From Streptomyces sp. NBC_01498 (lineage in GTDB: Bacteria; Actinomycetota; Actinomycetes; Streptomycetales; Streptomycetaceae), in NCBI RefSeq assembly GCF_036327775.1, contig NZ_CP109598.1, positions 6,615,501-6,679,500 of the forward strand: DNA of 64,000 nt, written 5' to 3'. The translations under genes and the position numbers were made by a program. The number at the start of each line of letters is the position of its first letter. Within the stretch, counting starts at the first letter, position 1. This document shows, piece by piece, positions 50,590 through 60,073 of the stretch. The notes beneath the pieces were generated by a model that ran no database searches, had not been told where the DNA came from, and saw only the letters and a list, made by a program, of their open reading frames with translations.

Positions 50590-52095
50590 TCAGCGCACGT
50601 TGACGAAGACCGGATTCGAGTAGAACCAGAGGTCGTCCCACGGGCTCTCCAGGCCGTCCGCGAGCGGCTCGGCCTCGTCCGTGCTGGTGCCGCGGACCCG
50701 CGCGTACATGTCGTGGTCCACGTCGCGCAGGGTGTGCTTGATGACGTACTCGTCGCCCTGCTTGCGCCAGTCGCGCCTGCCGAACCGCGCCACGACCTTG
50801 GTGGTCGGGTTGGTGTCGGAGTCGCGGTTGCCGCTCTTGCCGGAGACCTCACCGGTGATCAGGTCGACCCGGCGCACCTCGGGACGGTCGCCGTTGGCGT
50901 TCTTCCCGTTCAGCGGGCGGAACCGGATCTCGATCTCGACGTCCGTACGGCCCCGGTTGGTGACCGTGATCGTCTCGCCCGAGGCGGCCACGCTGCCCCG
51001 GTTGCCCGCCGTGACGTCCAGGGTGCGGATGAGGTCACCGGTGCCGACCCAGATCCGGCCGTTGCGCAGACCGTCCATGATGTCCGCGTAGTCCTGGCGG
51101 GCCAGCACGTGCGTCTTGCTGTACTCGCCCGGCCAGAAGTCGGAGCCGCCGCGCGTCCAGTGCACGTGCGAGTCGGACGTCGCGGTGATCCACCAGTGCC
51201 GGCCCTCGCCCAGCAGCGAGTCCCACAGACCGCCGACCCGCGCCGTCATCTGGTCGAAGCCGCCGTGCGTCGGGTAGTTGCCGTAACCGCCGCGCGCGCC
51301 GCCGACGAGCGGGCCCGCCTGGTGGCCGGGAGCGCCCTCGAAGCCGACGTAGATGTCGGGCGCGACGTCGTTGCCGTTGCGGAACTCGCGCGGGGTGTCC
51401 TGCCCGTAGACGCCCAGACCGGTCGCCGAACGGGACGCGTGGTGGGCGATCACCAGCGGCTTGCGGCGCATGTCCTTCGCGGCCTTCAGGAACTCCACCA
51501 TCTTGGCCTCGGTGTCCCGGCCCGGGTCGGCGGGGAACGGGTCGAGCTTGGCGAAGCGCTGCTCCAGCTCGAACAGCTGCCGCGCCTCGTCCGTGTGGTG
51601 CGGGATCATCAGGGTGTGGTGGTCGAGCGCCGGGGCGTCGAACTCCATGCCCCAGAACTGGAGCACCTCGGGGACCAGGACACGCGAGCGCAGCAGGTCG
51701 GGGTAGGCCTGCTCCAGGTTCACCTTGGAGTGCGTCGGGCCACCGTGATCGGTGCACATCGCCCAGCTGAGACCGAAGTTCTTCGCCATGATCGCGTTGG
51801 TCACGATCGGGTAGACGGCGTCGCCGCCCTTCTTGAACACGGGCGGGTTCTTCGTCGTGTCGAAGGAACCGCTGTACTCCGAGTGCACGTGGTGGTCGCC
51901 GGCGCGCCAGGCACGTCTGCCGGAGTCGCCCGAGTGACCGGGGGAACGGCGCTCGTCGTCCTCGTTGCCGAAGGCGACGCCGGCGCCGACGATCGGCGCG
52001 GCGGCGGCGAGGGTCGCGCCGACGCCCGCGTACTTGACGAGCCGGCGCCGGGAGAGGGCGGAGCGCTCGGGGTCCTCGGTGTTCTTGTCCTTCAC
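50590..52095 (-). CDS. Tat-exported PHP-like metal-dependent phosphoesterase family protein
   Basis: 501-residue exported protein. The N-terminus has a twin-arginine signal (SRRRLVKYAG and a hydrophobic stretch to about residue 45). The mature part begins with DHHVHSEYSG, a PHP-like metal site, followed by CTDHGGPTH, PLVIAHHAS and ATSDSHVHW, which supply further His/Asp ligands. A C-terminal beta domain follows. The enzyme is probably an extracellular metallo-phosphoesterase or hydrolase; substrate unknown. The GTG at 52095 has GAAAGG upstream; the longer frame to 52200 would put the Tat motif too far in. Confidence 0.78.
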   Translation of the reverse strand: MKDKNTEDPERSALSRRRLVKYAGVGATLAAAAPIVGAGVAFGNEDDERRSPGHSGDSGRRAWRAGDHHVHSEYSGSFDTTKNPPVFKKGGDAVYPIVTNAIMAKNFGLSWAMCTDHGGPTHSKVNLEQAYPDLLRSRVLVPEVLQFWGMEFDAPALDHHTLMIPHHTDEARQLFELEQRFAKLDPFPADPGRDTEAKMVEFLKAAKDMRRKPLVIAHHASRSATGLGVYGQDTPREFRNGNDVAPDIYVGFEGAPGHQAGPLVGGARGGYGNYPTHGGFDQMTARVGGLWDSLLGEGRHWWITATSDSHVHWTRGGSDFWPGEYSKTHVLARQDYADIMDGLRNGRIWVGTGDLIRTLDVTAGNRGSVAASGETITVTNRGRTDVEIEIRFRPLNGKNANGDRPEVRRVDLITGEVSGKSGNRDSDTNPTTKVVARFGRRDWRKQGDEYVIKHTLRDVDHDMYARVRGTSTDEAEPLADGLESPWDDLWFYSNPVFVNVR

Positions 52096-52248
52096 GGTTG
52101 AAGCCTTTCGTTCAACGTCCGGCGCGGGGGGTGCCGACCGCAAAGTCTCGGCCCACAAACCGAACGCCCGGTGAACAACCGTGAGGTCCACCGGGAACAA
52201 CGGACACTGCCCGCCGCACCCGCCGCCGCGCCCTCCCCGGAACGGCCG

Positions 52249-54348
52249 TCAGCGCAGGTGGGGCAGCAGCCGGTCCGGCCGCATCGGCACCTCCCGCAGC
52301 CGGACCCCGGTCGCGTGACACACCGCGTTGCCGATCGCCGCGGCCGTCCCGACGATGCCGATCTCCCCGACGCCCTTGCTGCCCATCGGGTTGAGATGCC
52401 GGTCGTCCTCCTCGATCCAGTACGCCTCCACGGAGCGCACGTCCGCGTGGGCGGGGACGTGGTAGGAGGCGAGGTCTCGCTCCGCGAAGTCACCGGCGAC
52501 GGGATCGAGCGTCGCCCCCTCCATCAGCGCCATACCGAGCCCCATCGTCATCCCGCCGATGAACTGGGAGCGCGCCGTACGGGAGTTGAGGATGCGCCCG
52601 GCCGCGAAGACCCCCAGCATCCGGCGCACCCGGATCTCGCCGGTGTCCGTGTCGACCTGGACCTCGACGAACTGCGCCCCGTACGCGTGCCGGGCGAACT
52701 CCGACCCCGCCCGCACCTCCTCGGCGATGTCGGCGGTCGCGGACAGCCCGCCGGGCGGCACCGCGCCGCCCGCCTCGTCGATACGCTCCCGCAGCGCCCC
52801 GCACGCCTTGTGCACCGACCAGCCCCACGAGGCGGTGCCCGACGAGCCGCCCGCCACCGAGGCCGCGGGCAGGCCGCTGTCGCCGATCTCGACCCGCACC
52901 CGGTCCAGGGGCACGTCGAGCGCGTCGGCCGCGATCTGGGTGAGCACGGTACGGGCGCCCGTACCGATGTCCGTCGCGTTGACCCGGACCAGGAACCCGC
53001 CGTCCGCGTCGGCGCGCGCCTCGGCCGCCGCGGGCAGCACCAGGACCGGGTAGGAGGAGGCGGCGACCCCGCTGCCCACCAGGAACCGGCCCTCCCGCCG
53101 TACCCCCGGGCGCGGGTCGCGGTCGCGCCAGCCGAACCGGCGGGCCCCGTCCCGCAGACACTCCACCAGGTGGCGGCTGCTGTACGGGCGGCCCGAGTCC
53201 GGCTCGTGCGAAGGCTCGTTGCGCACCCGCAGCTCCACCGGGTCCACCCCGGCGGCCAGGGCCAGTTCGTCCATCGCCGACTCCAGCGCGTACATGCCCG
53301 ACGCCTCGCCGGGCGCCCGCATCCACGACGGGGTCGGCACGTCGAGCGCGGCGACCCGGTGGACGGTGCGGCTGTGCGGCGAGGTGTACATGGTGCGGGC
53401 GGGTGTCGCGGCCTGCTCCACGAACTCCTTGACCGTGGACGTGTACGTCACCACCTCGTGCGTCAGCGAGGTGATGACCCCGTCCCGGCCCGCGCCCAGC
53501 CGCACCCGCTGGATCGTCGCCGGGCGGTGCCCGACCAGCGCCGGAAGCTGGGAGCGGTGCAGCGCCAGCTTGACGGGGCGTCCGAGGTGCCGGGCCGCCA
53601 GCGCGGCGAGCACCGGCTGCGGGCGCGGGCTCCCCTTGGAACCGAAACCGCCGCCGACGTGCTCGCTGGTGACGGTGACCAGCGCCGGATCCACGGCGAA
53701 CATCGCGGCCAGCGCCTCCCGTACGCCACTGGACCCCTGGCTGGAGTCACGTACCGTCAGCCGCCCGTTGTCCCAGTGGGCGACGGCGGCGTGCGGCTCC
53801 ATGGGGTGGTTGTGCATCGGCTCCATGGCATAGGTGACGTCGACGCGGACCGGGGCGGCGGCGTACGCGCCGTCGGCGTCACCGCGCTCACGGACGGCCG
53901 GGTGGCCGGCGTTCACCGTCTCGGGGACGTAGAGACCGGGGTGGTCGGCGGTGAGGACGATGTCGTGGTCCTCGGCCGCGTAGGTGACACGGACGGCGTC
54001 GGCGGCGGCGCGCGCCGCTTCCGGCGTCTCGGCGACGGCGAGCGCGACGACCCAGCCCCGGTGCGGCACCCGGTCGTCGCGCAGCACGCCCAGTGTGGGG
54101 TCCTCGGGCTCCTCGGTGCGCGGCGCGTTCTCATGGGTCAGGACGGCGACGGCACCCGGTTCCGCGAGGGCCGCGGCGGTGTCGAACGACACGACCCGGC
54201 CACGCGCGACGGTCGCCGGCACCACCCAGGCGTAGAGACAGCCGGGCGGGGTGTACTCGGCGGCGTACCGGGCCGTCCCGCAGACCTTGGCCGGGCCCTC
54301 GATCCGTACGGCGGCGGATCCCAGGACCCGCTCCCGGCTGGTGGTCAT
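52249..54348 (-). CDS. Molybdenum hydroxylase large subunit (xanthine dehydrogenase family, YagR/PaoC-like)
   Basis: 699-residue molybdopterin-binding subunit. Family features are AKVCGTARYAAEY near the N-terminus, the EHVGGGFGSKG motif, QGSSGVREALA, and the C-terminal GSKGVGEIGIVG with the catalytic glutamate. The size is close to E. coli PaoC (periplasmic aldehyde oxidoreductase) rather than to full xanthine dehydrogenase. It forms a three-gene operon with FAD and 2Fe-2S subunits, each overlapping by 4 bp. Likely substrates are aldehydes or N-heterocycles. Confidence 0.9.
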   Translation of the reverse strand: MTTSRERVLGSAAVRIEGPAKVCGTARYAAEYTPPGCLYAWVVPATVARGRVVSFDTAAALAEPGAVAVLTHENAPRTEEPEDPTLGVLRDDRVPHRGWVVALAVAETPEAARAAADAVRVTYAAEDHDIVLTADHPGLYVPETVNAGHPAVRERGDADGAYAAAPVRVDVTYAMEPMHNHPMEPHAAVAHWDNGRLTVRDSSQGSSGVREALAAMFAVDPALVTVTSEHVGGGFGSKGSPRPQPVLAALAARHLGRPVKLALHRSQLPALVGHRPATIQRVRLGAGRDGVITSLTHEVVTYTSTVKEFVEQAATPARTMYTSPHSRTVHRVAALDVPTPSWMRAPGEASGMYALESAMDELALAAGVDPVELRVRNEPSHEPDSGRPYSSRHLVECLRDGARRFGWRDRDPRPGVRREGRFLVGSGVAASSYPVLVLPAAAEARADADGGFLVRVNATDIGTGARTVLTQIAADALDVPLDRVRVEIGDSGLPAASVAGGSSGTASWGWSVHKACGALRERIDEAGGAVPPGGLSATADIAEEVRAGSEFARHAYGAQFVEVQVDTDTGEIRVRRMLGVFAAGRILNSRTARSQFIGGMTMGLGMALMEGATLDPVAGDFAERDLASYHVPAHADVRSVEAYWIEEDDRHLNPMGSKGVGEIGIVGTAAAIGNAVCHATGVRLREVPMRPDRLLPHLR

Positions 54349-55373
54349 CGGTCTCCTCGGCGGGGGTCGGCGGGGTCGGCGGCGGCCGTGCCCGGGTCGG
54401 CCAGTTCGGTGAGCAGCCGGACGGCGAGATTGCGGGCCATCGGGACCTTGTAGCCGTTGTCCCGCAGGGGCCGGGCAGCGGCGAGTTCCGCGTCGACGCC
54501 GGAACGGAAGGCGTCCGCGGTGGCCGGCCCGCCGCGCAGCGCGGCCTCGGCGGTGGTGGCCCGCCAGGGCTTGTGGGCCAGCCCGCCGAACGCGATCCGG
54601 ACGTCCCGTACGACACCGTCGCGGGCGTCGAGCACCACGGCGGCGGACGCCAGCGCGAAGGCGTACGAGGCACGGTCGCGCGCCTTGCGGTAGGCGGACG
54701 GCAGCCCGGCGGCCGACGCGGGCAGCCGTACGCCGGTGACCAGTTCGTCCCGGCGGAGCACGGTGTCCCGGTCGGGGCGGTCACCGGGCAGCCGGTGGAA
54801 GTCCACGAGCGGTACGACGCGTTCGCCGTCCGGCCCCAGCAGCAGGACCTCGGCGTCGAGCACGGCGAGCGCCACGGCCATGTCGGAGGGATGTGTCGCC
54901 ACGCACGCCTCGGAGTGCCCCAGCACCGCGAGATCGCGGTGGAAGCCCTCCCGCGCGGGGCACCCGGAACCGGGCTCCCGCTTGTTGCACGCCTTGGTGA
55001 CGTCCTGGAAGTACAGGCAGCGGGTGCGCTGGAGCAGATTGCCGCCGGTGGTGGCCGAGTTGCGCAGCTGCCCGGAGGCCCCGGCCAGCACGGCCTGCGA
55101 CAGCACCGGGTAGCGGATGCGGACGGCCGGGTCGGCGGCCAGATCACTGTTGCGCACGGTGGCGCCGATCAGCAGACCGCCCTCGGGAGTGCCCTCCACC
55201 CGGTCCAGCGGCAGCCGGGCGATGTCGACCAGGTGCTCGGGGGACTCGACGCCGAGCTTCATCAGATCGACCAGATTGGTGCCGCCACCGAGGAAGCGCG
55301 CGCCCGGACGATGTGTGAGCAGGGCGATCGCCTGCGCGGGGTCGGTGGCGCGTTCGTAGGTGAAGGACTTCAC
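54345..55373 (-). CDS. Molybdenum hydroxylase FAD subunit (YagS/PaoB-like)
   Basis: 342-residue CO-dehydrogenase-type flavoprotein subunit. RFLGGGTNLVDLMKL and the SATTGGNLLQRTRC segment are FAD-contact motifs; the cysteines in NLLQRTRCLYFQD and CNKREPGSGCPA match the extra [4Fe-4S] cluster known in PaoB-type subunits. It passes electrons from the 2Fe-2S subunit to the acceptor. It overlaps the large subunit gene by ATGA. Confidence 0.9.
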   Translation of the reverse strand: MKSFTYERATDPAQAIALLTHRPGARFLGGGTNLVDLMKLGVESPEHLVDIARLPLDRVEGTPEGGLLIGATVRNSDLAADPAVRIRYPVLSQAVLAGASGQLRNSATTGGNLLQRTRCLYFQDVTKACNKREPGSGCPAREGFHRDLAVLGHSEACVATHPSDMAVALAVLDAEVLLLGPDGERVVPLVDFHRLPGDRPDRDTVLRRDELVTGVRLPASAAGLPSAYRKARDRASYAFALASAAVVLDARDGVVRDVRIAFGGLAHKPWRATTAEAALRGGPATADAFRSGVDAELAAARPLRDNGYKVPMARNLAVRLLTELADPGTAAADPADPRRGDR

Positions 55374-55990
55374 GAGGCCACCTCCGCGGTCGTCGGCGCC
55401 CCACCGGCGACCGCCGGGACACGGCCGCCTCTGACCGCGACGTCCTCGATCGCCTCGACGATGCGGGGATACGCGGCGCAGCGGCAGATGTTGCCGCTCA
55501 TCCGTTCACGGATCTCCTCGGGGCCGAGCGGCACGGGCTCACCGGGCGGCGGCCCGTGCGCGCCGGTCACCAGCGACGGGTGCCCGCCCGCGGCCTCGGC
55601 GAGGACACCGACCGCCGAACAGATCTGCCCGGGGGTGCAGTAGCCGCACTGGAAGCCGTCGCGGTCGAGGAACGCCTGTTGCAGCGGGTGCGCGGGACGA
55701 AGCCCGTCGGCGACCGCGCCGTCCGGGGCGCCCGCACCGCCGGACAGACCCTCGATCGTGGTGATCCGGGCGCCGCTCTGGGCGACGGCCAGCATCAGAC
55801 AGCTGTTGGCCCGCCGCCCGTCCACGAGGACGGTGCAGGCACCGCACTGGCCCTGGTCGCAGCCCTTCTTGGGCCCGGTGAGACGCAGATGCTCGCGCAG
55901 CGCGTCGAGCACGGTGGTCCGGTTGTCGAGGGTCAGCCGGTGCGGGGCGCCGTTGACGTCGAGCGTGACTTCGGAGGTGTGGGGCATCAC
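55370..55990 (-). CDS. Molybdenum hydroxylase 2Fe-2S subunit (YagT/PaoA-like)
   Basis: 206-residue iron-sulfur subunit with the plant-ferredoxin cluster (GCDQGQCGACTVLVDG) and the second, helical cluster (FQCGYCTPGQI and GNICRCAAY). No Tat signal is present, unlike E. coli PaoA, so the complex is probably cytoplasmic. It is the first gene of the operon, start at 55990. A C-terminal extension of about 30 Ala/Gly/Val-rich residues follows. Confidence 0.92.
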   Translation of the reverse strand: MMPHTSEVTLDVNGAPHRLTLDNRTTVLDALREHLRLTGPKKGCDQGQCGACTVLVDGRRANSCLMLAVAQSGARITTIEGLSGGAGAPDGAVADGLRPAHPLQQAFLDRDGFQCGYCTPGQICSAVGVLAEAAGGHPSLVTGAHGPPPGEPVPLGPEEIRERMSGNICRCAAYPRIVEAIEDVAVRGGRVPAVAGGAPTTAEVAS

Positions 55991-56082
55991 CGTCCGTTAA
56001 CCGCAGGCACCGCCCGGCAAACGCGCGCGGCGGCCGGCCACCCGATCGGTCTCCGGGCCCGCGAGGACCCGGCGGACAGGTC

Positions 56083-56553
56083 CTACGCCCGGCCGTCGGT
56101 CCCCGCCGCCAGGCGGACCTTGATGCGCTTGCCGACCGGCTCCCGGCGGACGTCGTAGCCCTCGCAGAGCGCGATGACGATCTCCAGCCCGTGCTGCCCG
56201 ATCCGTCCCGGCTCGGCGGCGCGCGGCACCGGCAGCGTGGAATCGGTGTCCCACACGGTGATCTCCACGATGTCCCCGTCGAAGACGACGTCGAGCAGAC
56301 AGGGGCCGGGCGCGTACTTGCACGCGTTGGTCACCAGTTCACTGACGACGAGCTGCGCGGTGCCGATCACGCGCGCCGGGACGGGGTGGTCGTCGGCGGT
56401 CCGGATCTCCGTGAGGAAGTCCGCCGCGAACCGGCGCGCCTCGCCGATCATCCCGGAGTCGCCGTCGAACACCGCGCCGCGGCTGAGGACGCGGCCCGAG
56501 TCCGGGCAGCGACCCTCGGACTCTCCCACCCGCTGGTCCATGACATGTCCCAT
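56083..56553 (-). CDS. Anti-sigma-factor-type ATP-binding protein (HATPase_c, RsbW-like)
   Basis: 156-residue serine-kinase/anti-sigma regulatory domain. The N-box is visible as [14 protein letters not shown] and the G1 region as WDTDS, with [13 protein letters not shown] as a degenerate G2. Many such single-domain proteins occur in streptomycetes and bind anti-anti-sigma partners. The target sigma factor is not encoded nearby. The exact start (56553 or the ATG four codons later) is uncertain. Confidence 0.85.
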   Translation of the reverse strand: MGHVMDQRVGESEGRCPDSGRVLSRGAVFDGDSGMIGEARRFAADFLTEIRTADDHPVPARVIGTAQLVVSELVTNACKYAPGPCLLDVVFDGDIVEITVWDTDSTLPVPRAAEPGRIGQHGLEIVIALCEGYDVRREPVGKRIKVRLAAGTDGRA

Positions 56554-56830
56554 GCCGTGCGATCCGTTCCCCCTGGGGCGGCCCGCAGGATCGGGCCTTC
56601 CCGTGCTCGTTGTTCCCGGTGCCCCGCTTTCGCCGATTCAGTCCCGGTGCGCGACGGAAATCCGGCGGGCGGCCCGGGAACGTCCCGGCCGCCTCTCGCG
56701 TCCCCCTCCGCGACGGGGTCTCGCCGGAGGCCGTAACGAACCGTACGAGCCTGGTGGATACCGGGACCGACAGTTCTCCGGTGTTATAGATTTTGATCCA
56801 CTTTTCAGTCTCGAACAGCAGGAGGAGATC

Positions 56831-57406
56831 GTGGGCGTTTCCCTGGGCAAGGGTGGCAATGTTTCGCTCAGCAAGGAGGCTCCGGGCCTGACCGCCGTGC
56901 TCGTGGGTCTCGGCTGGGACGCGCGCAGCACGACCGGCGCGGACTTCGACCTCGACGCGAGCGCGCTGCTGGTGAACGGCGCCGGCAAGGTCCTCTCCGA
57001 CCAGCACTTCATCTTCTACAACAACCTGACGAGCCCCGACGGTTCGGTCGAGCACACCGGTGACAACCTGACCGGTGAGGGCGAGGGCGACGACGAGTCG
57101 CTGAAGGTGAACCTCGCCGGGGTGCCCGCCGATGTCGACAAGATCGTCTTCCCGGTCTCGATCCACGAGGCCGCCTCACGCGGTCAGAGCTTCGGCCAGG
57201 TCCGCAACGCCTTCATCCGCGTGGTGAACCAGGCGGGCGGCGCCGAACTCGCCCGTTACGACCTGACCGAGGACGCCTCCACCGAGACCGCGATGGTCTT
57301 CGGCGAGCTGTACCGGCACGGCGCCGAGTGGAAGTTCCGCGCGGTGGGCCAGGGTTACGCCTCCGGTCTGGCGGGCATCGCGGCCGACTTCGGCGTCAAC
57401 GTCTGA
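56831..57406 (+). CDS. terD: TerD-family calcium-binding stress protein
   Basis: 191-residue TerD protein, full-length and typical: [20 protein letters not shown] at the start, [20 protein letters not shown] with the Ca2+-binding acidic residues, and a C-terminal [20 protein letters not shown]. Such proteins are implicated in tellurite resistance, phage and oxidative stress, and development in streptomycetes. GGAGG lies 5 bp upstream of the GTG. A TATAGA hexamer at 56785-56790 is a possible -10. The gene is solitary, followed by a strong terminator. Confidence 0.93.
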   Translation: MGVSLGKGGNVSLSKEAPGLTAVLVGLGWDARSTTGADFDLDASALLVNGAGKVLSDQHFIFYNNLTSPDGSVEHTGDNLTGEGEGDDESLKVNLAGVPADVDKIVFPVSIHEAASRGQSFGQVRNAFIRVVNQAGGAELARYDLTEDASTETAMVFGELYRHGAEWKFRAVGQGYASGLAGIAADFGVNV

Positions 57407-57545
57407 GACGTCCATCGGACGCGCGCGCGTCCGCGCAGCGGCACGGGCGCACGTACGGCCGCGGGTCCACCCGCGGGTGACGGACCCCGTACGGGTACGG
57501 GTACGGAGACCGGCCCGCGCACGCGCACGGGAGCGGGCACCGACG

Positions 57546-57581
57546 GGGCGGCGGCGGCACCCTTCGGGGCCGCCGCCGCCC
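57546..57581. terminator. Hairpin between terD and the convergent yihY-type gene
   Basis: A perfect 13-bp GC stem pairs 57546-57558 (GGGCGGCGGCGGC) with 57569-57581 around a 10-nt loop. It ends 20 bp before the stop of the convergent gene, so it may terminate both transcripts. The preceding 57410-57540 is a low-complexity stretch with repeated GTACGG. Confidence 0.7.
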
Positions 57582-57600
57582 GCTGCCGGGCACACCGCCC

Positions 57601-58581
57601 TCAGACGTGGTCCGGGTCGCCGCCGTGGCCGGGGTCCGGATGGACCGGATCGTGCTGCCCGGCGCGCGCGGATTCCAGCTGCGCGGCCAGCGACAGACCG
57701 AGGAAGAGCGAGATGCCCGCCAGCTGCGACCACAACAGCAGCGCGACGAACGCCGTCAGCGGCCCGTACACCGAGCCGAACGACCCGCTGAACCCGACGT
57801 ACAGCGTGAGCAGCCAGGTCGCCCCCACCCACAGCAGCAGATGCACGGCGGAGCCGAACGCCAGCCAGGTGTAGCCCGGTTGGTCACGCCGGGGCGCCCA
57901 GCGGAACAGCACGGCCGAGGCCAGCCAGGTCAGCAGGACCCCCACCGGAATCCGCGCCCACCCCCAGGCGTCCCGCGCCGTCTCCCCCCAGTGGAACGTC
58001 TCCGCGAGCGCGCCGCCCACCGCCGTGCCGCCGAGCAGGATGAGGAACCCGCCGATCAGCGGCAGCCCGGCGGCGACCGCGAGCACCAGGGCGCGCGAGT
58101 ACTTCGCCAGGAACGGGCGGTCGCGTTCCACCCCGTAGATACGGTTTGCCCCGCGTTCGATCTGCGCCATCGCCGACGCGAGGTTCAGCGTCGCGAACCC
58201 CAGACCGAGCCAGACCGCCAGCTCACCCGCCGCGCCGGAGCCGGCGCCCTCCCCGACCCGGCCCAGCGACGTCCGGATCAGTTCGGCGCTCGGCCCCGGT
58301 GCTATTCGGGTGAGCGTCAACTCGACCACCCGCCCCACACTCTCCGTGTGCAGGGACGTCGCGACCCCCACCAGCGCGATGCAGAACGGCACCAGCGCCA
58401 GCACCACCTGGAAGGCCAGCGCCCGCGCGATGCTGAACCCGTCCGCGAAGCGGAACCGCAGGAACGCGTCGGTCAGCAGCTTCCGCCCGCCGTACGTGCG
58501 CAGCGCCGCCCACGCCTCGTCGCCGGAGAGTTCGTCCCCGATCATGTCCCGGGTCTGCGGTACCCGCACCACCGTGCCCAT
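57601..58581 (-). CDS. YihY/BrkB-family integral membrane protein
   Basis: 326-residue protein with six or so transmembrane helices. Family motifs are ARALAFQVVLALVPFCIALVG after an N-terminal cytoplasmic region, GANRIYGVERDRPFLAKYSRALVLAV, and FGSVYGPLTAFVALLLWSQLAGI. The role of YihY proteins is unclear (formerly called ribonuclease BN in error). The C-terminus is His/Asp-rich (GQHDPVHPDPGHGGD). It diverges from the cold-shock gene. Confidence 0.9.
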   Translation of the reverse strand: MGTVVRVPQTRDMIGDELSGDEAWAALRTYGGRKLLTDAFLRFRFADGFSIARALAFQVVLALVPFCIALVGVATSLHTESVGRVVELTLTRIAPGPSAELIRTSLGRVGEGAGSGAAGELAVWLGLGFATLNLASAMAQIERGANRIYGVERDRPFLAKYSRALVLAVAAGLPLIGGFLILLGGTAVGGALAETFHWGETARDAWGWARIPVGVLLTWLASAVLFRWAPRRDQPGYTWLAFGSAVHLLLWVGATWLLTLYVGFSGSFGSVYGPLTAFVALLLWSQLAGISLFLGLSLAAQLESARAGQHDPVHPDPGHGGDPDHV

Positions 58582-58700
58582 CGTGCCCCCGACTCGTGTT
58601 GATCTGCCGAGAACGGATTCTCGCAGGCGGGCGGATGTGAGAGGTTGCTCGGGGGGTTCGCTGTGGACCCCGGATGAGGTGGCCGAGGTAGAGGTAGGCC

Positions 58701-59126
58701 GTGAAAGTAGGGGCTGTGTTGCACGCAGGACGAGTGCTGAGGTTCGACGAGGTACGCGGATACGGGTTCATCGTCCCCCACGAGGGTGACGAGGACGTGT
58801 TCATGCACGCCAACGATCTGCTGGACGAGAAGTACCAGTACAAGGCGGGCAGCGAGGTCGAGTACGAGCTGGAGATGGGGGACAAGGGTCCCAAGGCGTC
58901 ACGGATCAGACTGCTGGGCGCCCCGGCGTCGTCCGGCGGCACGAGGGAGAGCACCCCGCCGGACCCGCACGGCGACTACTCGGACGTGCTGTCCCCGGCC
59001 GAGCTGCGCGGTGAGCTGACCGAGGCCCTCCTCCAGGCCGACGGCTCCCTGACGGGTGATCAGATCAAGCGGGTGCGGAGCTCCGTGATCGAGCTGGCGC
59101 GCTCGCACGGCTGGCTCGAATCCTGA
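58701..59126 (+). CDS. Cold-shock-domain nucleic-acid-binding protein
   Basis: 141-residue protein with an N-terminal cold-shock (OB-fold) domain at about residues 8-72: HAGRVLRFDEVRGYGFIVP, EGDEDVFMHAND and GPKASRIRLL correspond to the RNP1/RNP2 regions. A C-terminal extension of about 65 residues (LSPAELRGELTEALLQAD, IKRVRSSVIELARSHGWLES) is helical and unlike the short CspA proteins. The GTG start follows GAGGTAG. Probably binds single-stranded RNA or DNA. Confidence 0.88.
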   Translation: MKVGAVLHAGRVLRFDEVRGYGFIVPHEGDEDVFMHANDLLDEKYQYKAGSEVEYELEMGDKGPKASRIRLLGAPASSGGTRESTPPDPHGDYSDVLSPAELRGELTEALLQADGSLTGDQIKRVRSSVIELARSHGWLES

Positions 59127-59135
59127 ACCCGGCCG

Positions 59136-59161
59136 GTGGTGGGCGGACCTCCGCCCACCAC
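59136..59161. terminator. Bidirectional hairpin between convergent genes
   Basis: A perfect 12-bp stem, GTGGTGGGCGGA (59136-59147) with TCCGCCCACCAC (59150-59161), has a minimal 2-nt centre. It lies between the ends of the cold-shock gene and efeU. Confidence 0.72.
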
Positions 59162-59202
59162 GGCGGCGTACACGGGTCCACACGGGCCCGGCGGATCAGG
59201 GC

Positions 59203-60039
59203 CTACGCGGGCTTCGCCGGGGCGGGCCGCCCCGTGCCCGCCCGGCGCGGCGCCAGGAAGAAGATCATCGTCGTGACCAGATACAGCGCCCACACCGTCA
59301 GCTGGAGGACCGTCGGATCGGGCTGGAAGTTGAAGACGCCCTTCAGCAGCGTGCCGTACCAGCTGTCCGGCGGCACCGTCGCGGAGATGTCGAACGCCTT
59401 CGTCCCCAGACCGCCGAGGAACCGTGCCTCCTGGAGATCGTGCACGCCGTACGCCAGGACGCCCGCCGCCACGACCACCAGCATCGACCCGGTCCAGGTG
59501 AAGAACTTGGCCAGATTGATCCGCAGCGCGCCCCGGTAGAACAGCCAGGCCAGCACGATCGCGGTGGCGATCCCCAGCAGCACCCCGACCAGCGGCCCCG
59601 ACCGGCCCTCGCCGCCCGCCCGTACCGACGCCCAGACGAACAGGGCCGTCTCCAGCCCCTCCCGGCCCACCGCCAGCAGCGCGGTCGCCACCAGCGCGCC
59701 CGTACCCATCCGCAGCGCCTCGTCCAGCCTGCCGTGCAGATCGCTCCTGAGATGCCGCGCCGTACGCCGCATCCAGAAGATCATCCAGGTGACCAGGGCC
59801 ACCGAGAGGATGGACAGCGACCCGCCCAGCAGTTCCTGCGCCTCGAAGGTCAGCTCCTGGGAACCGAATTCGAGCGCCGCGCCGAACGCCAGCGAGACGG
59901 CGCAGGCGATACCGATGCCCAGCCACACGGGCACCAGCGCGTCCCGGCGCCCGGTCTTGACCACGTACGCGACGAGGATGCAGACGACCAGTCCGGCCTC
60001 CAGCCCCTCGCGCAGGCCGATCAGATAATTGCCGAACAT
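59203..60039 (-). CDS. efeU: Iron permease EfeU (FTR1/Fip1 family)
   Basis: 278-residue membrane permease with seven predicted helices. The two REGLE iron-binding motifs are present: LREGLEAGLV near the N-terminus and GREGLETALF in helix 4. It imports ferric iron produced by EfeB/EfeO. It is the last gene of the minus-strand efeO-efeB-efeU operon, 34 bp after efeB. Confidence 0.95.
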   Translation of the reverse strand: MFGNYLIGLREGLEAGLVVCILVAYVVKTGRRDALVPVWLGIGIACAVSLAFGAALEFGSQELTFEAQELLGGSLSILSVALVTWMIFWMRRTARHLRSDLHGRLDEALRMGTGALVATALLAVGREGLETALFVWASVRAGGEGRSGPLVGVLLGIATAIVLAWLFYRGALRINLAKFFTWTGSMLVVVAAGVLAYGVHDLQEARFLGGLGTKAFDISATVPPDSWYGTLLKGVFNFQPDPTVLQLTVWALYLVTTMIFFLAPRRAGTGRPAPAKPA

Positions 60040-60073
60040 GCCGGGCGTCCTTCCGCCGTTGTCACCGCGCGGG

